Below, in pieces: positions 7,407 to 15,951 of a stretch of 59,874 nucleotides of DNA (its first letter is position 1; each line of letters opens with the position of its first letter). This DNA is from Peptacetobacter hominis (GTDB taxonomy: Bacteria; Bacillota; Clostridia; Peptostreptococcales; Peptostreptococcaceae). The notes under the pieces were generated by a model. It worked only from the letters and a program-made list of their open reading frames with translations, was not told the DNA's origin and did no database searches. The DNA lies in assembly GCF_006861675.1 (NCBI RefSeq), contig NZ_SGJB01000017.1, positions 1 through 59,874 of the forward strand, written 5' to 3'. The position numbers were made by a program, and so were the translations under genes.

Positions 7407-8798
7407 TTAGAAATTATATCCTAATGATTTAAGAACTGTATAGTCTTTAAGTTTTTCTTCAATAGAATTTTTAACATAAGGACATCTTAAAAGAATATTT
7501 TCTCTTTTTATTCCATTATTATCTTCTAATCCAGAAAGACAAATTGTACAATGATTATATGCCCAACAGTTATGACACTCTTCTTTTGTAATATTTTCTA
7601 TATTCATCATATATTCAATTTTATTATAATCAAGCCCATTTTTTATAGATCCAATTTTAGAAAAATCAGATAGCTCATTAACTCTTTCGCAAGGGAAAAA
7701 ATCTCCATTTACATTCATAAAAAGTTTTTGTACTCCAGGAATACATACACCTGAATGATGTGATTTTTTAGGTAAGTGATCAATTTTTGATGAATTTACA
7801 ATGCTACCGATTTGCTGAAAATCTAAATCTAATAATTTAGATGGTTTATAATTATTTAATATACCAATCTTTGATAAAAATAATAAGAATTTTTCATATT
7901 GGATTTCACTTATAGAGGAATCTGAAATCTCATGTTTTTTATCTGAATAACTATCACTTATAAAAGTAGACATAAAGTACGAGTCAGATAATAAATCATC
8001 AGATTTTATGTAATTATCAACACAACCAAAGTTACTTTGATGAAGAACTGTATTAAAAAGAATATGCTCTTTATAATAGTCCGGATATTTTGTTTTTATG
8101 TATTTAAGGTTATTATATAATGTATCAAAAGAGCCACGATTATTAAAAGCAAATTTTCTAGCTTCATCATGTATTTGCTTTGGTCCATCAAGACTTATTA
8201 GAATGGTAAGATTGTAATTTACAATAATATCTACAATTTCTTTGGTAAGTAATGTTGCATTTGTTGTAACATTAAAATATATTTCTTTGTTAGGTATTTT
8301 TTTTAATGAGTAATCCATACATTTTTTCATTAAATCAAAATTTAAAAATGGTTCTCCCCCATAAAAACCTATAAAAATATTATCACTATCACGAGAATGT
8401 TTTATTAAAAAATCTATCCCATCTTTTGCCAGTTCAAAATCCATAATTTTATTAGAATGAGTTCTTGTGTTGTAGTTTCCAGAATAAATACAATAATCAC
8501 ATCGTAAATTACAATTTTGAGTTAATTGTAATAACAAAGTGCTTAATTTATTGTCTAAGTAATATTTCAAATACTTTGTTTCAGAATGTTCAGAAATTTC
8601 AACTCTATTGCTCTTTAAAAAACCACAGTTTTTAAGAGTATGTAAATATTTTTCGACATTACTGTCCATATTAGTTGTAGGTTTTTTTAGAAAATTATAG
8701 ACATTATCTGGAATACTAATAATTGTATTTTTATTAACATCAAATAAATATTTACCATCAGATGTCTCGAATAGATGAATAAAAGGATTATCTTTCAT
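7407..8798 (-). CDS. radical SAM/SPASM peptide maturase (CcpM-like)
   Basis: A 463-residue enzyme. The N-terminal 65 residues (KDNPFIHLFETSDGKYLFDV...) look like the small leader-binding or family-specific domain of such maturases. The radical SAM core follows, with CNLRCDYC at residues 96-103 (CxxxCxxC), GGEPFLN and ISLDGP. The C-terminal SPASM region has Cys in CIPG, FFPCERV, CHNCWAYNHCTIC and RCPY, enough for two auxiliary clusters. The precursor has Cys and few other obvious acceptors, so thioether formation is the leading hypothesis, not proven. ATG 8798 is chosen; an in-frame GTG at 8807 overlaps the AGAGG ribosome site. First gene of a four-gene minus-strand operon. Confidence 0.88.
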   Translation of the reverse strand: MKDNPFIHLFETSDGKYLFDVNKNTIISIPDNVYNFLKKPTTNMDSNVEKYLHTLKNCGFLKSNRVEISEHSETKYLKYYLDNKLSTLLLQLTQNCNLRCDYCIYSGNYNTRTHSNKIMDFELAKDGIDFLIKHSRDSDNIFIGFYGGEPFLNFDLMKKCMDYSLKKIPNKEIYFNVTTNATLLTKEIVDIIVNYNLTILISLDGPKQIHDEARKFAFNNRGSFDTLYNNLKYIKTKYPDYYKEHILFNTVLHQSNFGCVDNYIKSDDLLSDSYFMSTFISDSYSDKKHEISDSSISEIQYEKFLLFLSKIGILNNYKPSKLLDLDFQQIGSIVNSSKIDHLPKKSHHSGVCIPGVQKLFMNVNGDFFPCERVNELSDFSKIGSIKNGLDYNKIEYMMNIENITKEECHNCWAYNHCTICLSGLEDNNGIKRENILLRCPYVKNSIEEKLKDYTVLKSLGYNF

Positions 8799-8824
8799 AA
8801 AAAACACCTCTCCAATTTGTTTTA

Positions 8825-8842
8825 TATAATTTTATAATATAC
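8825..8842 (-). promoter_or_regulatory. left arm of inverted promoter core (maturase operon promoter)
   Basis: On the minus strand TTGATT (8857-8862) and TATTAT (8834-8839) lie 17 bases apart, giving a near-consensus promoter for the maturase operon. The -10 sits in an 18-base sequence, GTATATTATAAAATTATA on the minus strand, that is repeated exactly in inverted orientation at 8910-8927. Confidence 0.6.
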
Positions 8843-8889
8843 CTATGAAAAAATATAATCAAGTATTTAGGAAAATATTTGCTTAAGTA

Positions 8890-8927
8890 TTGAAATAATA
8901 AATTTTGGAGTATATTATAAAATTATA
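8890..8927 (+). promoter_or_regulatory. promoter of the ABC exporter, right arm of inverted core
   Basis: TTGAAA (8890-8895) and TATTAT (8913-8918) have a 17-base spacer. The -10 lies within the second copy (8910-8927) of the 18-base sequence present on the other strand at 8825-8842. The divergent promoters are therefore near mirror images in their -10 and start-site regions. Confidence 0.6.
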
Positions 8928-8964
8928 CTTTTAGTACAATATTAGATAAAGGGGAATAATATAA

Positions 8965-10731
8965 TTGAATAATATAAATAATAATAAAATTTTTACTTGT
9001 TTAAAAAATAGCTATTCAATAATATGGAATTATGATAAAAAATACATTCTTCTAAATTGTTTTATTTCAATAATTCAAGGGATAATACCCTCTATATTAA
9101 TAATTGTAATGCAAAAGATAATAAATAATCTACAAAAAGGTTTGACTTTTAATATAATACTAGAATATGTATTATTGTATATATTTATATCATTGTTGGA
9201 GCTATTTATATCTAATATATTTTCCTTATATAAGAATATATTTGGATTGAAATTTTCAAAGTATATAAGCATAAAAATGATAGAGCAAACAACAGAACTA
9301 GAATTGATGGATTTTGAAAATAAAGAAGTTTACGATGTGATAAGTAGAGCAAATAGTCAAAATGGATTATCAATTATATCTTTTATTTCAGAGAATATAA
9401 ATCTATTTAAAGGTATTATAACATTGATATCAGTTTCTATAATAATAATCAAGTTTAAATGGTGGCTTATACTTTTAGTTTTATTACCATCTTTTATCGA
9501 ATGTATAGTAACTATTAAGATTAATAATCTATGGTATGATATTAGAGTAAAAAGGACAATAGATGAAAGAAAAAGTTGGTATATAAATTTCCTTTTTACT
9601 ACAGGAAATGCATTTAAAGAAATTAAATTATTTGGCCTAAAACAATATTTTGTAAATAAATTTGATAAGATCCAAAGTGGAATTATTTCACAGGACATAT
9701 CAATGACTAAAATAGAATTTATCTTTTCAAGTATACTAGATATTATAAATAGTATTTTATTAGGTTTAATATATATTTATATTGTTTATCAGGGATATAT
9801 ATCAAGAATTTTAATAGGAGATGTTACAGCCTATATAGATTCTATTATAAATATAAAAAGTAATATTGAAAATATATTTTCTAGCATTGAAAGTATAATT
9901 GAACAATCTATGTATATAAACTTTTTATTTGATTTTTTTGATTTAAAACCAAATAATAGAAAAGGTGATTTAAAAATAAGTAGTATAAATAAAATTGAAT
10001 TCAAAAATGTATCTTTTAGCTATAATAATGGCAAAAATGTTATAAATAATATTAATTTTACGATAAAACAAGGCGAGCGAGTAGCTTTTGTTGGTGAAAA
10101 TGGATCAGGAAAGACAACAATTATAAAACTCATATTAGGATTATATGGAAACTATAGTGGTCAAATATTTATAAATGATATCGATCTAAAAAAAATAGAT
10201 ATAAAAAATTATTATAATAAAGTTGGATGTATATTCCAAGATTATGTAAAATATGAAGCTAGTATATGTGAGAATATTGCATTTGGAGATATCGAGTCTA
10301 TAAATAACAGAGAAAAAATATTTAAAACACTAAAAACTATAAATTTTAACAAAAGTATTTGTAACTCACAAAATGATTTGGATACAATAATTGGAAATTG
10401 GTTTGGAGATAGACAATTGTCTTTAGGAGAATGGCAGAAATTGGCAGTAGGAAGAGCCATTTTCAAAGATGCTGATGTTTATATTTTAGATGAGCCAGAC
10501 TCATCATTAGATATACATAAACAATATGAGCTGATTGATATATATAAAAATATAATGAAAAATAAAATTGGAATTTACGTCACACATAAGGTTAATTATG
10601 TTCAGAATTTGTCTACATATATATATGTTATTGAAAATGGAACTATAAAAGAAAAAGGAACTCATAAAGATTTAATTGAGAACTCTACAGTATATAAAAA
10701 CTTATTTGATAAATATAAAGAATACATATAA
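8965..10731 (+). CDS. ABC exporter (fused TMD-NBD), probable peptide exporter
   Basis: A 588-residue half-transporter. Six transmembrane helices (about 25-310) precede the ATPase domain: Walker A GENGSGKT at 377-384, Q-loop FQDYVKYEAS, signature LSLGEWQ (LSGGQ variant), Walker B VYILDEPDSSLD and a switch His in VTHK. No C39 peptidase domain precedes the TMD, so it cannot itself cut a leader. It starts at TTG 8965, ten bases after AAAGGGG. Divergent from the maturase operon and with a mirrored promoter, it is the likely exporter of the mature peptide or an immunity pump. Gln is encoded by CAA throughout the parts I read, unlike core genes. Confidence 0.88.
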   Translation: MNNINNNKIFTCLKNSYSIIWNYDKKYILLNCFISIIQGIIPSILIIVMQKIINNLQKGLTFNIILEYVLLYIFISLLELFISNIFSLYKNIFGLKFSKYISIKMIEQTTELELMDFENKEVYDVISRANSQNGLSIISFISENINLFKGIITLISVSIIIIKFKWWLILLVLLPSFIECIVTIKINNLWYDIRVKRTIDERKSWYINFLFTTGNAFKEIKLFGLKQYFVNKFDKIQSGIISQDISMTKIEFIFSSILDIINSILLGLIYIYIVYQGYISRILIGDVTAYIDSIINIKSNIENIFSSIESIIEQSMYINFLFDFFDLKPNNRKGDLKISSINKIEFKNVSFSYNNGKNVINNINFTIKQGERVAFVGENGSGKTTIIKLILGLYGNYSGQIFINDIDLKKIDIKNYYNKVGCIFQDYVKYEASICENIAFGDIESINNREKIFKTLKTINFNKSICNSQNDLDTIIGNWFGDRQLSLGEWQKLAVGRAIFKDADVYILDEPDSSLDIHKQYELIDIYKNIMKNKIGIYVTHKVNYVQNLSTYIYVIENGTIKEKGTHKDLIENSTVYKNLFDKYKEYI

Positions 10732-10770
10732 AAATTTTGATTTTTATATAATTAAAATAATATTTATAAA

Positions 10771-10797
10771 CCCCGTTTAATACGGGGATATTTTAAT
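10771..10797 (+). terminator. terminator after the ABC exporter
   Basis: CCCCGT (10771-10776) pairs with ACGGGG (10782-10787) around a five-base loop, followed by ATATTTTAATTTT. It marks the end of the peptide island. Confidence 0.7.
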
Positions 10798-10849
10798 TTT
10801 ATGTAAAAGACTATTTTATAGAATTTATACGTTTCTATTTTCCAGGAAA

Positions 10850-12067
10850 TTATTTATTTGTACTGAATCTTTTGATGTATATACAGATAATCAGAGATAT
10901 GAATGCATATATGATAAGCAATATTCCTCTGTGAATGTTATATTGTAGAATAAATCCTGTAAGTATCTGTCCTATAGGTACGGTGGAAGATGCAAATGCC
11001 GTAGATATAGAACTGACCTTTCCAAGAATATTAGAAGGAACAGATTTTTGAATCTGTGTAAGTGTAACAGTATTTCCTATACTGAGAGAAAACATTATAA
11101 AGAAACAAGCAACTGTAATTGCTGCTGCCAGTAAAAACTTATTATCGGAGAAAATATAAGCAGAGGACATACCAACAATAGAAACAGGAATAATATAGTT
11201 CCATCTATAGTATTTGTCAAATCTGAATAAATATGGGCAAAGTGCTATAAATATACTTCCCAAAAGCATTCCTGATGCCACAATTCCTTCAATTATACCA
11301 AAAGATGAGGAAGAAAGCCTAAGGGCGAGTTTTATTTCAGAGGGAAGTATTATAGTGATTATGGGAACTATACAGATGTTAAATAATCCGTATGAAATGA
11401 TTATTCCCATTACAACTGAGTGGTGTTTTTTTATGTTTTTTATAGTATCTAATGATTCTTTGAATGAATCTATTATATTGATATTGCTACTTAGCTTTTC
11501 ATAAGATTTAAAATTATAGGTTATAAAATACTCCATAAAAGCAGAAAAGATAAAACTTATAAAATTGATTATAATGATTCCATTTATACCAATTAATGAA
11601 AACATTATACCGGATACAGCAGGACCTGCTATATTTGATATAGATGAAACCATTGCTATAAAGCTATTTGATCTTGAAAGAGATTCCTCTTCTACAATAT
11701 TAGGTATACATGAAGTAACTACGGGATTATAACAGGCAGAAAATAAAGAAAGCAGTATCATTGTTATAGATGTCGTAATAATAGGATAAAAATTTATATA
11801 TATACCGATACCATATATCAAAATAGATGCAGCAGATAAAATATCCAGAACGATCATTGTTTTTCTGTGGTTAAACCTATCAGCGATATTTCCTGCGATA
11901 GGAGCGACAAATATATAAGGAAGGACAGATAGTGCAAGTATATTTGCGTATATTGAAGAATTTCCGGTTATTTCAAGAATATACAGAGAAAGAGAGAATC
12001 TCTGTATTGCACTTCCAAACATACTGATAATCTGTCCATACAAAACGAGTCTGAAGTTTTTATTCAT
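10850..12067 (-). CDS. MFS transporter of the siderophore operon
   Basis: A 405-residue, twelve-helix MFS protein. Its N-terminus (GQIISMFGSAIQRFSLSLYI) and the loop motif GNIADRFNHRKTMI resemble the EntS/MFS_3-type exporters. It is the last gene of the siderophore operon and its ATG overlaps the stop of the ATPase gene by eight bases, with GGAG six bases upstream. In this position it may export a siderophore or the ligand after iron release, or take up a related compound. No siderophore synthesis genes are in the window, so a role with foreign siderophores is plausible. The exact substrate cannot be read from the sequence. Confidence 0.85.
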   Translation of the reverse strand: MNKNFRLVLYGQIISMFGSAIQRFSLSLYILEITGNSSIYANILALSVLPYIFVAPIAGNIADRFNHRKTMIVLDILSAASILIYGIGIYINFYPIITTSITMILLSLFSACYNPVVTSCIPNIVEEESLSRSNSFIAMVSSISNIAGPAVSGIMFSLIGINGIIIINFISFIFSAFMEYFITYNFKSYEKLSSNINIIDSFKESLDTIKNIKKHHSVVMGIIISYGLFNICIVPIITIILPSEIKLALRLSSSSFGIIEGIVASGMLLGSIFIALCPYLFRFDKYYRWNYIIPVSIVGMSSAYIFSDNKFLLAAAITVACFFIMFSLSIGNTVTLTQIQKSVPSNILGKVSSISTAFASSTVPIGQILTGFILQYNIHRGILLIIYAFISLIICIYIKRFSTNK

Positions 12068-12845
12068 GGCAGGCTCCGTAATCGATACATATAGGATACC
12101 CTTTTTTTCTATCTACATAAAGTTCAGCATCTATTTCATATGCAAGTTTCAGATTTTCCTTTGTTATTACATCCATCGGATGACCTTCAAATATTATTTT
12201 GCCTGCATTCATTCCTATTATATTTGTTGCAAATTTGCATGCCTGATTAAGCTCATGTACAACAGCTATTATAGTTACATTCTCCTCAATATTTAATTTT
12301 TTAAGAAGAGTAAGTATCTCAAGCTGGTGAGCTATATCAAGATAAGTCGTTGGTTCATCAAGTAGCAATACATCAGTCTTTTGTGCAAGAGCCATAGCAA
12401 TAAAGGCTCTCTGTCTTTGTCCACCTGAAAGCTCAGATAAAACAGAATTTTTCAGTTCGGATATTCCCGTCTTTTCCATAGCCCAGTCTATAATTTCATA
12501 ATCCTTTGAAGAAAGTCCTGAAAAAGGCTTCTGATAAGGAAACCTTCCGTATGCTATAAGTTCATGTACTTTTATACCTTCAGGAACCATGGGATTCTGA
12601 GGCAAGACCGCAATTTTTTTAGCCAGCGATTTATTTTTTATTTTTCCCAGTTCATTATTACCTATAAAAATAGTTCCAGACTTTGGTTTTATTATTCTGG
12701 ATAATGTTTTAAGCAGAGTAGATTTACCGCATCCATTTTGACCAATTATCATTGTAAAACTTCCATCGGGTATTATGGTATTCAGATTTTTTATAATCAT
12801 TTTGTCACCGTATCCGGTACTAAGTCCATTTATTTTTATTTCCAT
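12060..12845 (-). CDS. iron-siderophore ABC importer, ATPase (FepC/FhuC-like)
   Basis: A 261-residue ATPase of the iron-chelate import type. Walker A is GQNGCGKST, the signature LSGGQRQRAFIAMAL, Walker B VLLLDEPTTYLD and the switch His is in AVVHELNQA, all standard for FepC. The start is ATG 12845 directly behind GGAGG; the open frame continues upstream over the permease gene and is not used. It lies ten bases after the second permease gene. It powers the FecCD-type permease pair at the inner face of the membrane. Confidence 0.93.
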   Translation of the reverse strand: MEIKINGLSTGYGDKMIIKNLNTIIPDGSFTMIIGQNGCGKSTLLKTLSRIIKPKSGTIFIGNNELGKIKNKSLAKKIAVLPQNPMVPEGIKVHELIAYGRFPYQKPFSGLSSKDYEIIDWAMEKTGISELKNSVLSELSGGQRQRAFIAMALAQKTDVLLLDEPTTYLDIAHQLEILTLLKKLNIEENVTIIAVVHELNQACKFATNIIGMNAGKIIFEGHPMDVITKENLKLAYEIDAELYVDRKKGYPICIDYGACHE

Positions 12846-12855
12846 GATCAACCTC

Positions 12856-13863
12856 CTATGATTTTTTCCGTATAAGATATAAGTAATAAGGTATACCGAC
12901 AATAGAAACGACAATCCCGACAGGAATTTCTATAGGAGAAAAGACTGTACGAGCTATTATGTCGGATAAAACAAGTATTATGGAACTTATTGTTCCAGAA
13001 AGAGGAATCAGAAATAAATGTCTGTTTCCAACAAGTTTCTTTGCAATCCGTGGACCCAGAAGAGCAAGAAATGCTATATTTCCAGCTACAGAGGTAGCAA
13101 CACCTGCAAGTAACGTAGCAGTAATTATAAATATAATATTTTCTTTTGTAAGAGATACACCAAGTCCGATTGAGATTTCATCACCCAGATACAACAAATC
13201 AAGAATTTTATGTCTACAGAATGTAAAAATAATTAATATAGCTATAAATGGTGATGCAGGAATGATATAATCCCAGCTGCTTCCCCAGAGACTTCCATTT
13301 GTCCAGGTAAGAACCTGATTAAAATCACCTTTGCTGATATTGAGCTGGTAAAAAGTAATAATAGCATTGATACCGGCATTTAATCCTATTCCACAAAGAA
13401 CAAATCTAACTGGAGAAATATTCCCCTTGTATGCAAGAGTATATACAATGACTGCAGCAAATATACTTCCAGCTATTGCAACAAAAGGTATCATAAGCTT
13501 TGAAGATTGAGTCAGAGATGAATAATATGTATTTGTACCAAGTGATATAAATACAACCACAAATAGAGCTGCTCCGGCGTTTATTCCTATCATACCTGGT
13601 TCTGCAAGGGGATTCTTTGTTATTGCCTGTAATATAACCCCTGATGTTGCCAGTGCAAATGAAACTAGAATGGCAAGTACTATCCTCGGTAGTCTTAACT
13701 GATAAAGTGTAAACTCCTGATACTTATTTCCGTTTCCCGAAAGAGTAGATATAATATCCAATATCTTCATAGAATAATTGCCGGTCATAAAAGATATAGC
13801 TATAGACATTACAAGTAGTACAATAAATATAGATATAATAATTTTATATTTTCTATTTTTCAT
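12856..13863 (-). CDS. iron-siderophore ABC importer, permease (FecD/FepG-like)
   Basis: A 335-residue FecCD-family permease with about nine to ten transmembrane helices. Family landmarks are LRLPRIVLAILVSFALATSGVILQ, NPLAEPGMIGINAGA and the late LGPRIAKKLVGN coupling region. ATG 13863 follows AAAGGAG by ten bases, and the start lies across the stop of the preceding permease gene, so the two are tightly coupled. It forms a heterodimer with the other permease; together they pass ferric chelates delivered by the lipoprotein. Confidence 0.93.
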   Translation of the reverse strand: MKNRKYKIIISIFIVLLVMSIAISFMTGNYSMKILDIISTLSGNGNKYQEFTLYQLRLPRIVLAILVSFALATSGVILQAITKNPLAEPGMIGINAGAALFVVVFISLGTNTYYSSLTQSSKLMIPFVAIAGSIFAAVIVYTLAYKGNISPVRFVLCGIGLNAGINAIITFYQLNISKGDFNQVLTWTNGSLWGSSWDYIIPASPFIAILIIFTFCRHKILDLLYLGDEISIGLGVSLTKENIIFIITATLLAGVATSVAGNIAFLALLGPRIAKKLVGNRHLFLIPLSGTISSIILVLSDIIARTVFSPIEIPVGIVVSIVGIPYYLYLIRKKS

Positions 13864-13864
13864 A

Positions 13865-14860
13865 TTATTTACTCTCCTTTCTGACAAGCATAAGAAAAAC
13901 AGGAATACCTATTGCCGTTGTAAATAGACCTACAGGTAGTTCATATGGTGCAGAGATAGTTCTTGCCAGTATATCTGAATAAACAAGTAAAACAGAGCCG
14001 TAAATAAAAGAAAGAGGAAGAAGGTATCTGTAATCACTTCCTGAAAGTTTTCTTATTATATGAGGTACAAAAAGCCCTATAAAAGAAATACTACCAGCAA
14101 CAGATACTGAAACTGCACATATAGGTATTATAAAAAGTATTGTCGATATTTTGATTTTTTCGGGTGATATACCAAGTCCGACTGCAGATTCATCACCCAA
14201 CGAAATAAGATTTATCTTTCCTGCCTGAAGAATTAGAAGAATAGAGAAAAGTATTCCTATAACAGAAAGAAAAACAACATCTGTCCAATCAACATTTCTA
14301 AGACCTCCAGAAATCCAGAATGCAAGTTCCTGAGATCTATTTCCAATAATAGCTACAATCGAAGCCATCGATATAAAAAACATACTTATAGAAGTTCCCA
14401 TAAGGAGCATTCTCGATACAGTCTGATTTCTTGAGTCTGAAAGCAGGAAAAACAGAAGAAATATACCGCTGAATACAGCTCCTGCAAAGGACATCATAAA
14501 AAGCCCAAATCCCCCACTTGAAATTCCATATACAGATGATATAGAAACTGCGAATACAGCACCCTGATTCACTCCAAGAATAGATGGTTCTGCAACTGGA
14601 TTTTTTATTACACCTTGTATTGCTGCTCCAGAAAGTGACAACATTCCACCGATAAGTATAGAGGATATAATTCTAGGTATTCGCACATCTCTTATAAGCT
14701 GATCTTTTATATTACTGCCATCATAATAAAAGATTCCATGTATTATATCAGAAAATGACAAATCCATGCTTCCAGCAAAAAGAGATAAAAGTATTCCTAA
14801 AAATAACAGCAGCATTCCTGCTGCTATTATAATTTTATTTCTGTTTGATATTGCTGTCAT
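13865..14860 (-). CDS. iron-siderophore ABC importer, permease (FecC/FepD-like)
   Basis: A 331-residue FecCD-type permease. It has the same landmarks: VRIPRIISSILIGGMLSLSGAAIQG, NPVAEPSILGVNQGA and FVPHIIRKLSG. Its ATG directly abuts the stop of the binding-protein gene, with no intergenic base. Integral membrane subunit, partner of the next permease gene. Confidence 0.93.
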   Translation of the reverse strand: MTAISNRNKIIIAAGMLLLFLGILLSLFAGSMDLSFSDIIHGIFYYDGSNIKDQLIRDVRIPRIISSILIGGMLSLSGAAIQGVIKNPVAEPSILGVNQGAVFAVSISSVYGISSGGFGLFMMSFAGAVFSGIFLLFFLLSDSRNQTVSRMLLMGTSISMFFISMASIVAIIGNRSQELAFWISGGLRNVDWTDVVFLSVIGILFSILLILQAGKINLISLGDESAVGLGISPEKIKISTILFIIPICAVSVSVAGSISFIGLFVPHIIRKLSGSDYRYLLPLSFIYGSVLLVYSDILARTISAPYELPVGLFTTAIGIPVFLMLVRKESK

Positions 14861-15796
14861 TTAGAATATATCAGCTGATTCTTCAAGAAACTTTTTCTTT
14901 CCGATACAGCTATAACCCATATTAAAGTAAGGACTTGATGGCAGTTCAATTACATTTCCATTTTTCACAGCGCGCATATTCTGATATATAGAGTTTTCTT
15001 TAAGTGAAGCTATATCATCATCAGTTCCTACAAGAACAAGGTAATCCGCGTCTATTTCAGCAAGACCTTCATAAGAAACAACCGGAAGAGAAATACTGTC
15101 CTGCTCAGGAAGGTTAGAAGGTTTTGAAAGTTTCATATCGTCAAACATAACACTTCCTATACCTGCAGCATCAAATACATATATCTGTCCACCGCTTGCT
15201 AATATTGGAAGGTAAGTTGTATCTTTGCCGTTTTTTTCTATAATTTTTTCTCCGGCAGTAGAAGCTTCCTTAGTGTAGTCATTAAGCCATTTCTCTGCAA
15301 TATCTTCCTTGCCAAATATTTTTGCTATTAATTTTAAATCTTCTGTCCAGTCTATCTGTTCAAGCTGAATCATAACTGTAGGGGCTATATCCTTAAGCTG
15401 TTCATACATTTTTTCCTGTACGTTGGATATTATTATCAGATCAGGGTTGAGATTAAGTATCCCCTCTATATCCATAGTATCCTGCATACTGTAACCTACA
15501 ATCTTTGCATCTGAAAGTTCCTCCTCAAGATAAGATGGAAGCTTTGTATAATCATATGCATCAGAGTTTGCAGTACCTACGACATCGTAACCAAGTATTT
15601 TCAGAATATCACTATTTCCACTCAAATCTACTATTCTCTGGGGATTCGCTGGTATTTCAACCTCCCCCTTTGAATCAGTAACCTTTATTGTCTCTGTAGA
15701 TACAGAGTCTGAGTTTTTATTGCTGTTTGTGCAACCTGTAAGAACAGATAGTGCCAAAACAGATGAAATTATTAAAAAAGATAGTTTTTTTATCAT
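14861..15796 (-). CDS. iron-siderophore binding lipoprotein
   Basis: A 311-residue FhuD/FepB-type substrate-binding protein. The signal peptide ends with the lipobox LTGC, the lipidated Cys being residue 22. The mature part starts with a Ser/Asn linker, then the Peripla_BP_2 pattern IPANPQRIVDLSGNSDILKILG and LNPDLIIIS. AAGGGAG precedes the ATG. It is the first gene of the five-gene uptake operon. A Fur-box-like site lies 72 bases upstream, so iron repression is likely. The captured chelate is not evident. Confidence 0.92.
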   Translation of the reverse strand: MIKKLSFLIISSVLALSVLTGCTNSNKNSDSVSTETIKVTDSKGEVEIPANPQRIVDLSGNSDILKILGYDVVGTANSDAYDYTKLPSYLEEELSDAKIVGYSMQDTMDIEGILNLNPDLIIISNVQEKMYEQLKDIAPTVMIQLEQIDWTEDLKLIAKIFGKEDIAEKWLNDYTKEASTAGEKIIEKNGKDTTYLPILASGGQIYVFDAAGIGSVMFDDMKLSKPSNLPEQDSISLPVVSYEGLAEIDADYLVLVGTDDDIASLKENSIYQNMRAVKNGNVIELPSSPYFNMGYSCIGKKKFLEESADIF

Positions 15797-15867
15797 AATA
15801 AGTCTCCCTTCAAATAAATCTAATTGAGAGTATATATCAAAAGAGTTATATTTTCAATATATACAAA

Positions 15868-15886
15868 AATAATGATTATTTATAAC
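15868..15886. promoter_or_regulatory. Fur-box-like operator
   Basis: AATAATGATTATTTATAAC matches the classical 19-base GATAATGATTATCATTATC consensus at 14 positions, with the core ATAATGATTAT exact. It lies in the divergent region between the siderophore operon and the AraC gene and could control both under iron. Confidence 0.55.
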
Positions 15887-15951
15887 ACTAAAAAAGATAA
15901 TTTTATGTTATTATTTAGAGAATAGATTTTATAAAAAGGAGCGGATATTTA

